Assembly: GCA_031263875.1 (NCBI GenBank)
Contig: JAISEX010000160.1
Span: 1-7,524, forward strand
DNA: 7,524 nucleotides
From: Eubacteriales Family XIII. Incertae Sedis bacterium
GTDB taxonomy: Bacteria > Bacillota > Clostridia > Peptostreptococcales > Anaerovoracaceae
Direction of reading: 5' to 3'
Shown: piece by piece, positions 1 to 6,302 of the stretch
How the letters are laid out: each line of letters opens with the position of its first letter
Numbering within the stretch: position 1 is the stretch's first letter
Program-made: the position numbers and the translations under genes
The notes under the pieces: generated by a model
Told to the model about the DNA's origin: nothing
Databases searched by the model: none
What the model saw: the letters and a program-made list of their open reading frames with translations, nothing else

Positions 1-449
1 GGTTCGTGCTTTTTCATGACCCTCTTTTTATAAAACAAGAGGCGGTCGCCGATCATCAGCAGCGGACAGAACAGGTGGACGCCGAGGTTGGAAAACGTCA
101 TCAGGTAGGCGTTTCCCCAGGCCATGGGCGGCGCGAGGATCCCCCAGAAAATCAACATCGTGATGAGGATCGCGAAGGATATCGCGAACGACGCAACGGG
201 GTAAAATCCGTACGCGCCCTCTTTCGCGTCTGCGCCGCGGGCTATTCCCGCCGCCGTCCCCACAATCAGCACGGCGAAGAAGGCCAGAACGACGATATTT
301 GATTGTATGGTGTACGCGAACAGTATCTGGTACTTGGCGTGCCCCGCGAACACCCCGGTCGTCGTCAGCAATCCCAACGCGATGATAACAAACGCGGCGA
401 TGCGGTATCCCAGGATAACATACTTATTGCTGATTTTACTTACTTCCAT
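1..449 (-). CDS. Pr6Pr-family integral membrane protein (3' end outside window)
   Basis: The frame starts at the ATG at 449-447, and 149 residues are visible before it runs off the left edge, so the C-terminus is missing. An AGG about eight bases before the ATG, in an AAGG-type stretch, supports the start, and an in-frame TGA lies upstream. Four hydrophobic segments are visible, at roughly residues 11-33, 44-70, 82-108 and 118-137. Between them are the features I associate with the Pr6Pr (FAR-17a/AIG1-like) family: YTIQSN at 46-51 opening helix 2, and an H125...P129...D135 pattern ending in RLLF in helix 4. In eukaryotes the wider family includes androgen-induced hydrolase-type proteins, but bacterial members have no established role, so I assign no reaction. 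It would sit in the cytoplasmic membrane. It lies 114 bases downstream of the HIT gene on the same strand and could be co-transcribed or independent. The family call is moderately sure; that it is a real membrane protein gene is very likely. Confidence 0.82.
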   Translation of the reverse strand, partial: MEVSKISNKYVILGYRIAAFVIIALGLLTTTGVFAGHAKYQILFAYTIQSNIVVLAFFAVLIVGTAAGIARGADAKEGAYGFYPVASFAISFAILITMLIFWGILAPPMAWGNAYLMTFSNLGVHLFCPLLMIGDRLLFYKKRVMKKHE

Positions 450-542
450 ATTTTTCCTTACTCCCCTTTGTCTGGCGGCCGAATAGACGGAAAGTCTTCA
501 TTCATCCCCTTATGTTTTATGAAAGAATTACGTTACAGCGCG

Positions 543-562
543 ACGTGCGGCGCGCCTCACGT
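543..562 (-). terminator. weak stem-loop just after the HIT gene
   Basis: ACGTG at 543-547 pairs with CACGT at 558-562. Inside, GG/CC continues the stem after one C/T mismatch and leaves a CGCG loop. It begins one base past the HIT stop codon, where a terminator is expected. No T-run follows on the minus strand, so intrinsic termination is uncertain; it could simply be a 3'-end hairpin. Confidence 0.25.
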
Positions 563-563
563 G

Positions 564-911
564 TCAGCCCGGCGGCCAGAGCATGGTGCGCTTGCCGAGC
601 AGGTGGAAGTGCAGATGTTTGACAGTCTGCATGCCGTCCTCGCCGCAGTTATTCACGAGGCGGTACCCGTTTTCGAGCCCGAGCGACGCCGCGATCTCCC
701 GCACCTTTGACAGCAGATGGCCGAGCGCCTCCTTGTCCTCGGCGGACTCGGTTACGTCGTCGAGCGATTCGTAATGCTTTTTCGGGATAATCAATACGTG
801 GACGGGAGCCTGCGGTTCGAGGTCTTTAAAGCAGATGATCTCCTCGTCTTCATAGACGATATCTGAGGGGATCTCCTTCTGCGCTATTTTGCAAAAAATA
901 CAATCGGACAT
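564..911 (-). CDS. hinT: HIT-family (HinT-like) nucleotide phosphoramidase
   Basis: This gives a 115-residue protein, the normal size for a histidine triad nucleotide-binding protein. These cytoplasmic enzymes hydrolyse purine nucleoside phosphoramidates and aminoacyl-adenylate-type substrates. The diagnostic triad HLHFHLL is at residues 99-105, preceded by GEDGMQTV (90-97). The protein ends in WPPG, as HINT proteins do. CIFCKI near the N-terminus (Cys4, Cys7) is the CxxC seen in many bacterial members and sometimes binds zinc. Two small departures from the common pattern are Met94 where Gly is usual before QTV, and LGKR instead of LGGR after the triad. The start is the ATG at 911-909, nine bases after an AAGGAG; frames beginning further upstream would put that site inside the coding region. 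The gene lies downstream of mtaB across a 301-base gap holding an inverted-repeat element, so it may have its own promoter there. HIT genes commonly follow prmA-rsmE-mtaB in Firmicutes. Confidence 0.95.
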   Translation of the reverse strand: MSDCIFCKIAQKEIPSDIVYEDEEIICFKDLEPQAPVHVLIIPKKHYESLDDVTESAEDKEALGHLLSKVREIAASLGLENGYRLVNNCGEDGMQTVKHLHFHLLGKRTMLWPPG

Positions 912-920
912 ACGAAAACA

Positions 921-926
921 CTCCTT
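921..926 (-). promoter_or_regulatory. Shine-Dalgarno site that fixes the HIT start
   Basis: On the minus strand this reads AAGGAG, nine bases before the ATG at 911. It overlaps the upstream in-frame ATG (927-929), which is therefore unlikely to be the start. Confidence 0.75.
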
Positions 927-952
927 CATAAGCAACGGTGAAATTACCTTAC

Positions 953-1115
953 GGGGTACCTCAAAAAACTTATGTTGTGCGGATTTGCCGTGAAGTTTGC
1001 CGCGATTCCCAGGCAAAAAACGCAGGAATACTGGTGGTATTTCGAGGCTTTTTGCCGAAGAAGCGCGGTGAAATGCGCGGCTAAGGCGTGCGACAGGAGT
1101 TTTTTGAGGTGCCCC
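953..1115. repeat. 163-bp MITE-like nested inverted-repeat element
   Basis: The two ends are inverted copies of each other. The plus strand from 953 to 980 and the minus strand from 1115 to 1088 agree at 22 of 28 positions, both opening GGGG(T/C)ACCTCAAAAAACT. Further perfect inverted repeats nest inside: GCCGCG 999-1004 with CGCGGC 1076-1081, GGCAAAAA 1012-1019 with TTTTTGCC 1049-1056, and AATAC 1027-1031 with GTATT 1037-1041 around a TGGTG loop. As DNA or RNA of either strand it could fold into one long, interrupted hairpin. No convincing target-site duplication flanks it and it encodes no transposase. The architecture fits a non-autonomous mobile repeat; a structured leader or bidirectional terminator is the alternative. 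It fills most of the gap between mtaB and the HIT gene. No second copy is in this window, so repetition is inferred, not seen. Confidence 0.6.
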
Positions 1116-1122
1116 TCTTATT

Positions 1123-1128
1123 ATTATA
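1123..1128 (-). promoter_or_regulatory. candidate -10 box (TATAAT) for the HIT gene
   Basis: A perfect TATAAT lies on the minus strand eight bases outside the right end of the inverted-repeat element. Transcription would begin about at the element's first base. The best -35 match at a 17-base spacing is TGAGCA (three of six consensus positions), so it is weak. The box is bracketed by TGAGGT and ACCTCA (1128-1133 and 1105-1110), which could form a hairpin over it. If used, it gives the HIT mRNA a leader of about 205 bases made mostly of the element. Confidence 0.35.
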
Positions 1129-1212
1129 CCTCATCCGCAGCGGAATGCTCACCCGCGGCGGCTTTTCGGACGCGCCGTTTTCTTCACCTGTTCCATGCCG
1201 GCCACTAAGACC

Positions 1213-2460
1213 CTAGAGCGTAATATCTACCATCGTATTGATAAGGCTGCCGCCGCCGGGTATCTCGACTTCGATCCCGTTATCCGTGACCGCGCGCAGA
1301 GCGCCGTTTTTCGCCGCGGCAAGTACCAGCGCCCGCCGCGTGGCCCCGCGGCATTTTTCGCGGTATTCCCGAGCGGCTTCAGCGGCCGCCGCCATAAGCC
1401 GGTCGCTGCGTTCCTTTTTTACCTGTTCGGGAATTTGGCCGGGCATGTCCGCGGCCCGCGTTCCGGGACGCTTCGAATAGCGGAAGACGTGCACGTGCGC
1501 GAAACCGATGCGCCGCACCGCGTCCACACTCCGCTCAAAATCGGCTTCCGTTTCGCCGGGAAAGCCGACGATAATATCCGTTGTGACGCCGAACAGCGGA
1601 TCACGCTCCCGCAGAACGGCGATGATCTTCCGGTAATCCTCGATCGAATACCGCCGCCCCATCGCGGCGAGCACGTCGTCGCTGCCGCTTTGCAGCGACA
1701 GATGAAGATGCGGGCACAGTTTATCGATGCCGATAAGACGCCGCGCGTAACCGGCGTTGACCACGGTCGGTTCGAGCGAGCTGAGGCGGATCCGAAACTC
1801 ACCGGGCAGATTCGCGATCTCCTTCGTCAGCGCGATCAGGTCGTACCCGCCATCCCCGTACAGCGCCGCGTTGATGCCTGTCAAGATTATCTCTTGACAC
1901 CCGCGGCGGATCAGCTCCGCAGCCTCGGCCATTATCGCGGCATACGCGCGGCTGCGCACGGGCCCCCGCGCGGCGGGAATAACGCAATAGGCGCAGTGCC
2001 GGTCGCAGCCATCCTCGATTTTCAGATAACTCCGCGTCCGCCCTTCCGCAGCGGTATCCGCGCCATTATACGAAACGGAAACGCTGCCATCTGTTTCTTG
2101 ATTTTCTTCGGAATCTCCGAGCCGCTCGCAGATCAGTGCCGGCAGTCCGTCCTTGCCGGCGGAGCCGAGCAGCACATCTATCTCCGGCATATGCGCGAGC
2201 TCGTCCGCCGACGTTTCCGCGTAACAGCCGATCATCGCGACCACCGCGCCGTGATTCAGCTTCTTCGCTCGGCGCGCGAAATTACGCGATTTCCTGTCCG
2301 CGATACCCGTGACCGTGCACGAGTTGATCACGTAGACGTCCGCCCGCTCCGTTTCGGGAACGACGGAAAAGCCAAGCTCTGCGAACCGTTCCGCCAGCTT
2401 TGCCGTTTCATATTGGTTGACCTTGCAGCCGAGCGTATAGAAGGCTATTCGTCTGTTCAT
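1213..2460 (-). CDS. mtaB: tRNA (N6-L-threonylcarbamoyladenosine(37)-C2)-methylthiotransferase MtaB
   Basis: MtaB is a radical-SAM iron-sulfur enzyme that converts t6A37 to ms2t6A37 in ANN-decoding tRNAs in the cytoplasm. The protein has 415 residues, a little short of the usual 430-450. The N-terminal methylthiotransferase domain shows YTLGCKVNQYE with Cys12, NSCTV with Cys48 and GCY with Cys79, the three ligands of the auxiliary cluster. The radical-SAM core carries Cys152-x3-Cys156-x2-Cys159 (GCDRHCAYC). The last 60 or so residues, ending NTMVDITL, fit a TRAM RNA-binding domain. The TLGCKVN opening and the lack of RimO or MiaB signatures favour MtaB. The ATG overlaps the rsmE stop codon as ATGA, and no strong Shine-Dalgarno precedes it, so translation is probably coupled to rsmE. 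Starts further upstream would lie inside rsmE. It is the last gene of the compact operon. Confidence 0.95.
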   Translation of the reverse strand: MNRRIAFYTLGCKVNQYETAKLAERFAELGFSVVPETERADVYVINSCTVTGIADRKSRNFARRAKKLNHGAVVAMIGCYAETSADELAHMPEIDVLLGSAGKDGLPALICERLGDSEENQETDGSVSVSYNGADTAAEGRTRSYLKIEDGCDRHCAYCVIPAARGPVRSRAYAAIMAEAAELIRRGCQEIILTGINAALYGDGGYDLIALTKEIANLPGEFRIRLSSLEPTVVNAGYARRLIGIDKLCPHLHLSLQSGSDDVLAAMGRRYSIEDYRKIIAVLRERDPLFGVTTDIIVGFPGETEADFERSVDAVRRIGFAHVHVFRYSKRPGTRAADMPGQIPEQVKKERSDRLMAAAAEAAREYREKCRGATRRALVLAAAKNGALRAVTDNGIEVEIPGGGSLINTMVDITL

Positions 2461-3215
2461 TCGTCCAATTCGAGTTCGTAGCGTATCATCGCGATCGCGG
2501 CGGGCCCCGCGGTTTCCGTCCTGAGTATCGTCTTGCCGAGGGAGCAAACGCATGCGCCGGCGCTCCGCAGCATATCCGCTTCCTGCCCGGTAAATCCGCC
2601 CTCCGGCCCGATAATAAGCGCGATCTCCCGCGCCTCGCCGCTTGCCCCGTGCGCGCGCAGGACGCTCTTAATGCTCACGGCCTGTTCCTGTTCGTAGGGA
2701 AAAATCAGAAGCGTATCCGTCGGCACAGCGGCGGGAATATCCGAAACGCCGATGCTCTCACACACCGCCGGCACCGCGCCGCGCCCGGACTGTTTGCAGG
2801 CTTCCTCCGCGATCCTTTGCCACCGCGCCGTCTTCGCCGTCATATCGGCGGGCCGTGACACGCTGCGCGCGGAGATGACCGGCACGACAGCATACACGCC
2901 GAGCTCCGTTGTCTTCTGTATAATGGATTCCATCTTGCCGCGCTTCGGCAGGCACTGAAATAAGGTTACCTTCGTTTCGGGTTCGGTGTCGGCCGCCCGC
3001 GCATATAGCACTTCAAAGTGTGCGGACAGCGTGCCGCCATCATCGGTATAACCTATCAGTTGGGAGAAAAATTCGTTTCCGGAACCGTCAGAGAGCATCG
3101 CTTCCGCGCCGGGCCGGAGCCGCAGCGCGTTCCGCATATGGTGTATTTCGCGTTTGTCACGGATCGTGATTTCGCCGTTCAGAACGCACGAAGGATCGAT
3201 CAGAAACCGGCGCAT
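2457..3215 (-). CDS. rsmE: 16S rRNA (uracil(1498)-N3)-methyltransferase RsmE
   Basis: RsmE is a SPOUT-class methyltransferase that methylates N3 of U1498 in helix 44 of 16S rRNA, acting on the 30S subunit with S-adenosylmethionine. The protein has 252 residues, normal for the family. The N-terminal PUA-like part (about 1-70) contains HHMRNALRLRPG. It is followed by KRGKMESIIQKTTELGV (91-107) and RWQRIAEEACKQSGR (131-145). The trefoil-knot cofactor site is clear: IIGPEGGFT at 201-209 and LGKTILRTETA at 226-236. I chose the ATG at 3215 because MRRFLIDP is the typical opening. The frame stays open further upstream to 3401, but that part lies inside prmA and looks arginine-rich and non-native. 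A GGAGAG lies 11 bases before the ATG, a slightly long spacing. The start overlaps the prmA end by 16 bases and the stop overlaps the mtaB start by four. Confidence 0.96.
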   Translation of the reverse strand: MRRFLIDPSCVLNGEITIRDKREIHHMRNALRLRPGAEAMLSDGSGNEFFSQLIGYTDDGGTLSAHFEVLYARAADTEPETKVTLFQCLPKRGKMESIIQKTTELGVYAVVPVISARSVSRPADMTAKTARWQRIAEEACKQSGRGAVPAVCESIGVSDIPAAVPTDTLLIFPYEQEQAVSIKSVLRAHGASGEAREIALIIGPEGGFTGQEADMLRSAGACVCSLGKTILRTETAGPAAIAMIRYELELDE

Positions 3216-4216
3216 AGCAGCAGCCACTCTCCGCGCGTTTCCTCGGCGTAGACCTTCATTCCGCACGCCGCCACAGCTTCGAGCATATCGCCGCGTTCCG
3301 TTTCGAGCATTCCCGAGAGTATCATTTTGCCGTCGCCGGACAGCAGATTGGCGGACGCCGGCAGTAAAAGTTTCAGAATGCCGCTCGTGAGATTCGCGCA
3401 AATCACGTCGAAGCCCACGTTCCCGTTTGCGGAAACCAGCAGGTCGCGCACGGTTTCAACCGTAATATCGCCCTTGATAAGCTGTACGGTTTTTGCGACG
3501 CCGTTGCGCCCGATATTCTCCGCCGCCGAACGGAGCGCGTCCTCGTCGATGTCGATCGCGATCACCGTGCGCGCGCCGCGCTTCGCGGCCATTATCGCGA
3601 GGATGCCGGAACCCGTCCCCAGATCGAGCATCACGGTTGACGCGTCCACCGCCTTCTCCAGCGCCTCCGCGCACATCCCCGTCGTTTCGTGCGAACCCGT
3701 GCCGAACGCCATGCCGGGATCAATGATAATCGTTTCCGTCCCGCCTGCCTCGTACGGATGATCCGTTTCCCACGGCGGGCAGATGACGAATTTATCCGTT
3801 ACGCGGAAGGGTTTAAACGAATCCTTCCATTTGGTTTTCCATTCGTCGCCGATCGCGGCCGTTTCGGAATAGAGCCGGCCGAAATCGGCGCCGGTCCCGT
3901 AATCTCCGTACTGCTCGCCGGCCTTCAGCTTCATCAACCCTTCCTTGACCGCGGCGATAAGCGCGTCGCCCTCCGCGTTATCCGGCGTGTAATAGGTGAC
4001 CACCGCCTCGCCGGGAAGACCCGGATCGTCAAGGAGCGCCGGTTCGACGTGATCCCATATCACGCCCGCGCCGCCCGCGAGTATCTGTTCGATATCCGCC
4101 TTATCCTCAATACTGACGCCGTCGACCCCGAAGCCGAGAAGCATCGCGCTCACCGCTTCGGCGCCCGCCGTCGTCGTATAAATCTTTGTTGCTTTGTATG
4201 TTTTATTCTCGTCCAT
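3200..4216 (-). CDS. prmA: ribosomal protein L11 methyltransferase PrmA
   Basis: PrmA trimethylates amino groups of ribosomal protein L11 using S-adenosylmethionine. The protein has 338 residues, within the upper usual range (about 290-330). The first 100 or so residues form the L11-recognition region, including the WxxxWKDSFKPF stretch at 126-137 typical of the linker. The catalytic domain has DPGMAFGTGSHETT at 166-179, the family hallmark. It is followed by cofactor motif I LDLGTGSG (197-204), the acidic motif AIDIDEDAL (220-228) and VICANLTSG (271-279), the equivalent of the NPP(Y)-like motif. The ATG at 4216 lies nine bases after the transporter stop with only a weak AGG ahead of it, so coupled translation is possible. 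In many Firmicutes prmA follows dnaJ and precedes rsmE; the rsmE part holds here, but the upstream neighbour is an anion channel instead. Confidence 0.96.
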   Translation of the reverse strand: MDENKTYKATKIYTTTAGAEAVSAMLLGFGVDGVSIEDKADIEQILAGGAGVIWDHVEPALLDDPGLPGEAVVTYYTPDNAEGDALIAAVKEGLMKLKAGEQYGDYGTGADFGRLYSETAAIGDEWKTKWKDSFKPFRVTDKFVICPPWETDHPYEAGGTETIIIDPGMAFGTGSHETTGMCAEALEKAVDASTVMLDLGTGSGILAIMAAKRGARTVIAIDIDEDALRSAAENIGRNGVAKTVQLIKGDITVETVRDLLVSANGNVGFDVICANLTSGILKLLLPASANLLSGDGKMILSGMLETERGDMLEAVAACGMKVYAEETRGEWLLLCAGF

Positions 4217-4225
4217 GTGCGCCTA

Positions 4226-5077
4226 TCATTTTCCCGCCGTGCCGCGGTACGCGAGCAGATATGCCATCGATACGAACACCGCCCCGCCTATTATATTCCC
4301 GATGGTGACGGGAATGAGATTCGACGTGACAAACGAACCCCACGAGAGCGCGTCCAAAGCGCTCTGCGAAACGCCGTTATCCAGAGCCATGCCGGTAAAT
4401 GCGGGATCCGCTTTCGCGAACAACCCCGCCGGTATATAGTACATGTTTGCGACGCTATGTTCAAATCCCGACGTCACAAACAGCCAGATGGGAACGAAGA
4501 TGCCGAGCATTTTTCCCGCCATGCTCCCCGTCGCGTACGAAAGCCACACCGCGAGGCAGACGAGCCAATTACACAGGAGTCCGAGGATCAGGGCGCTGTG
4601 CCACGCGAGCCCCGTCTTGGCCGTCGCTATTTTCACCGTCACCGCGCCGAGCATATCGCCGCCGCTGTGGAACAGTCCCGTTTCGGACATGAGCCACGCG
4701 ATAAACAGCGCGCCGGCAAAATTACAGACGTACACGATGGCCCAGTTCCTGAGCATCGAGCGAACGCGCACGCGCCGCCGGATAACGCCGCCGATCATCA
4801 GCACATTACCCGTGAACAGCTCGCCGCCGCACAGGATCACCAACATCAGCCCGACCGCGAACATCGCGCCCGCAAGCGCCCGGCCGAGACCGAACGTACC
4901 CGCCGCCGCCAAAAGATTGAAGGCCGCCATGTTGCTGCCCTCCGCGGCAAAGGCGATAAAAGCCCCCGCGAGAAAGCCGAGGACCGCGAGCGTGATCCAC
5001 CCGCTCTGTGCCTTCTTCCCGGCGGCGTCTATGCTGGCTTCGAGTATTTGGTCCGGTTTCAGCGTTGGGTTCTGCAT
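4226..5077 (-). CDS. formate/nitrite transporter (FNT) family channel
   Basis: The product is a 283-residue integral membrane channel of the FocA/NirC/HSC family, whose pentamers pass formate, nitrite, hydrosulfide or other small monovalent anions. Six hydrophobic helices can be traced, with both termini probably cytoplasmic. Family signatures are visible: CGGELFTGN (83-91), forming the omega-loop region whose Thr lines the pore; GLLCNWLVCLAVW (166-178); and SGFEHSVANMYYIP (203-216), whose His207 matches the pore histidine of FocA. The transported ion cannot be read from sequence, so no symbol is given. In a fermenting anaerobe formate is a reasonable guess. The ATG at 5077 is chosen over the TTG at 5095 because GGTGGAG lies five bases before it. 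The gene is first in the run with prmA, rsmE and mtaB and has its own leader of up to about 220 bases. No pyruvate-formate lyase or nitrite reductase gene is in view to settle the substrate. Confidence 0.94.
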   Translation of the reverse strand: MQNPTLKPDQILEASIDAAGKKAQSGWITLAVLGFLAGAFIAFAAEGSNMAAFNLLAAAGTFGLGRALAGAMFAVGLMLVILCGGELFTGNVLMIGGVIRRRVRVRSMLRNWAIVYVCNFAGALFIAWLMSETGLFHSGGDMLGAVTVKIATAKTGLAWHSALILGLLCNWLVCLAVWLSYATGSMAGKMLGIFVPIWLFVTSGFEHSVANMYYIPAGLFAKADPAFTGMALDNGVSQSALDALSWGSFVTSNLIPVTIGNIIGGAVFVSMAYLLAYRGTAGK

Positions 5078-5082
5078 TCTTA

Positions 5083-5089
5083 CTCCACC
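5083..5089 (-). promoter_or_regulatory. Shine-Dalgarno site that fixes the transporter start
   Basis: GGTGGAG on the minus strand lies five bases before the ATG at 5077. Choosing the in-frame TTG at 5095 would place it inside the coding sequence. Confidence 0.65.
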
Positions 5090-5295
5090 GATCAACTATT
5101 GCACAAAAATGAAAATTCCGAAGAACCGTCTGACGGCAATCCATACCTTATCTCGGATAAGTGGGTCGCCTGCGCGCGATTTTTGCCTTCCGGTCGAGCC
5201 GGCCCGGCAGCCACCTCGCGACATCGGCATCCCGTGTATGAAACAGAAGGATAAATAACCAGTCGTAACGAGGACTTCAGAATTCTCTTTAACGC
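5090..5295 (-). other. long leader of the transporter operon with several stems
   Basis: This stretch of about 200 bases has no gene I can support. Read on the minus strand it holds several possible stems. GCGAC 5218-5222 can close with GTCGC 5165-5169 around two smaller pairs: TGCC 5184-5187 with GGCA 5206-5209, and CCGG 5190-5193 with CCGG 5199-5202. Next is a perfect six-pair hairpin at 5147-5161 (CTTATC and GATAAG around three bases). Then CCGTC/GACGG at 5126-5136 is followed on the minus strand by a T-rich stretch (TTTTCATTTTT). The last pair plus T-rich tail resembles an attenuator, but the stem is short. I recognise no known riboswitch class. Confidence 0.3.
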
Positions 5296-5304
5296 ATAAT
5301 ACCA
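5296..5304 (-). promoter_or_regulatory. candidate extended -10 promoter for the transporter operon
   Basis: The minus strand reads TGGTATTAT, an extended -10 (TGn plus TATTAT). No recognisable -35 sits 16-18 bases upstream, which is tolerable for extended -10 promoters. A second, perfect TATAAT is on the same strand at 5369-5374, also without a -35. Either would serve the transporter-prmA-rsmE-mtaB run; the assignment is tentative. Confidence 0.35.
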
Positions 5305-5323
5305 CAAAACAGCTTTTTTTGTG
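5303..5323. repeat. AT-rich inverted repeat beside the candidate promoter
   Basis: CACAAAA at 5303-5309 is the inverted complement of TTTTGTG at 5317-5323, with seven bases between. It lies between the candidate -10 and where a -35 would be, a place where an operator could act. It matches no binding consensus I can name (FNR, CcpA and Rex patterns do not fit). It may be a chance product of A/T runs. Confidence 0.25.
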
Positions 5324-5386
5324 TGAAGCGTTTTATGATTTTATTATTTCACGTAATTTGTAATGTTTATTATACTTCCCGCAAGC

Positions 5387-5415
5387 GCGGCCGGCGCTCC
5401 GCCGCAAGCAGCCGC
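5387..5415 (-). terminator. GC-rich stem after the amidase gene, possible terminator
   Basis: CGGCG 5392-5396 and CGCCG 5400-5404 form a perfect five-pair stem around CTC. It is extended by GCGGC 5387-5391 pairing with GCCGC 5411-5415 across a six-base bulge. It begins 13 bases past the amidase stop codon. The minus strand continues into AT-rich DNA but has no immediate T-run, so intrinsic termination is only possible. The tetrad GCAAGC occurs on both sides as a short direct repeat. Confidence 0.35.
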
Positions 5416-5427
5416 AACGCTCACGGT

Positions 5428-6258
5428 CTACCGTTCCTTTATATGATAAAAATCATACCGCCGCTGCTCTGTTACCGGTACCTGCGCCCGAACCTTCGCC
5501 AGATAACCGAGATCGATAACGCCCGACGCGATGGTTTCGTCCGTGCCCGCATAGGTGACGAAGGAACCCCACGGATCCACAATGCAGGAATGCCCGAATG
5601 CCTGATACGGCGCGTCGGGATCGGGTGCGGGCGAGCACGCCGCGATATAAATCTGCTCATCGACCGCGCGGGACTTCATCAGGATATCCCAATGCGCCGC
5701 TCCCGTTACCGGGCTGAACGAAGCCGGCATCACGACGAGGTGCGCCCCCGCGTCCGCCATCGCGCGAAACATATCGGGGAAACGCGCGTCATAGCATATC
5801 GCGACGCCGATCTTGCCGAACTCCGTATCGACGACCGTCAGCGACGTTCCCGCCTCCAGCGTCGCGGATTCCTTAAACGTGACCCCGCCCTCGATATCGA
5901 CGTCGAACATATGCATCTTGCTGAACGAACCGAGCTGCGACCCGTCCTTCGCGAATATAAACGAAGAGTTGCGCAATTTATCGCCGACGAGCTCCGGTAT
6001 GGAACCGCCGACGAGATACACGCCGCATTCCTCCGCGAGCCGCGCCATAAATTCCACGGTCGCGCCATCCGCGGGCTCGGCATACTCCCGGAAATACCGG
6101 TTCTCGTAGGGGCAATTCCACATCTCGGGAAGCGCCACCACCGCCGCGCCATCCGCCGCCGCGCGCCGCACGAAATCACCCGCCTTCGCGCGCGAAACCG
6201 CCCTATCGAACGACGATGAAAACTGGCACAATGACAGGGTATATGTTATATTTTCCAT
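5428..6258 (-). CDS. carbon-nitrogen hydrolase, omega-amidase (NIT2/YafV-like)
   Basis: This is a 276-residue nitrilase-superfamily enzyme. The catalytic triad is visible as Glu45 in LPEMWNCPYENRYF, Lys114 in SKMHMFDVD and Cys155 in AICYDARFPD. Downstream, HWDILMKSRAVDEQIY (189-204) and GHSCIVDPWG (222-231) follow the pattern of NIT2-type omega-amidases. The PYxxxYF after the Glu and the FDxDI after the Lys separate this group from biotinidase- or beta-ureidopropionase-like members. Family members hydrolyse 2-oxoglutaramate and 2-oxosuccinamate to the 2-oxo acid and ammonia, salvaging products of glutamine and asparagine transamination; the substrate here is inferred. The enzyme is cytoplasmic, with no signal peptide. 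The ATG at 6258 is preferred to the GTG at 6267. The only Shine-Dalgarno-like stretch is a weak AGAAG about ten bases before it. The ATG overlaps the stop of an upstream open frame (TAATG). The gene stands alone between two long gaps. Confidence 0.94.
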   Translation of the reverse strand: MENITYTLSLCQFSSSFDRAVSRAKAGDFVRRAAADGAAVVALPEMWNCPYENRYFREYAEPADGATVEFMARLAEECGVYLVGGSIPELVGDKLRNSSFIFAKDGSQLGSFSKMHMFDVDIEGGVTFKESATLEAGTSLTVVDTEFGKIGVAICYDARFPDMFRAMADAGAHLVVMPASFSPVTGAAHWDILMKSRAVDEQIYIAACSPAPDPDAPYQAFGHSCIVDPWGSFVTYAGTDETIASGVIDLGYLAKVRAQVPVTEQRRYDFYHIKER

Positions 6259-6302
6259 TATAAACACACTTCTTTCTTTTCATAATTTAAATTCGGGCGC
6301 AT

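Noticed and set aside
436..505. tiny minus-strand frames (15 and 21 codons) ahead of the Pr6Pr gene
   Set aside because: The AAGGGG is directly against the first ATG and only four bases from the second. There is no leader-peptide codon pattern.
912..1016. upstream extension of the HIT frame to 1016
   Set aside because: It would read through half of the inverted-repeat element and swallow the AAGGAG site; HIT proteins begin close to CIFCKI.
1195..2481. 428-codon open frame on the plus strand
   Set aside because: It lies entirely antisense to mtaB, whose motifs are unmistakable. The translation is rich in Arg, His and Pro without domain pattern, as expected of antisense frames in GC-rich DNA.
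3216..3401. upstream extension of rsmE to 3401
   Set aside because: The extension falls inside prmA in another frame and is Arg-rich; RsmE proteins begin at MRRFLIDP-like sequence, which matches 3215.
3689..5254. 521-codon open frame on the plus strand
   Set aside because: It is antisense to prmA and the transporter, both clearly real. The peptide is Arg/Glu/His-rich and has no recognisable fold or ribosome site.
5096..5307. two overlapping frames of about 70 codons on the minus strand upstream of the transporter
   Set aside because: They start with TTG/GTG-type codons, lack ribosome sites, have no recognisable composition and overlap the candidate leader stems.
5296..5340. FNR, CcpA (cre) or Rex operator near the transporter promoter
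   Set aside because: The TTTTGTGTGAAGCG stretch superficially recalls such sites, but key consensus positions do not match in either orientation.
5323..6219. 298-codon open frame on the plus strand
   Set aside because: It is antisense to the amidase and is an Arg-rich shadow frame with no motif.
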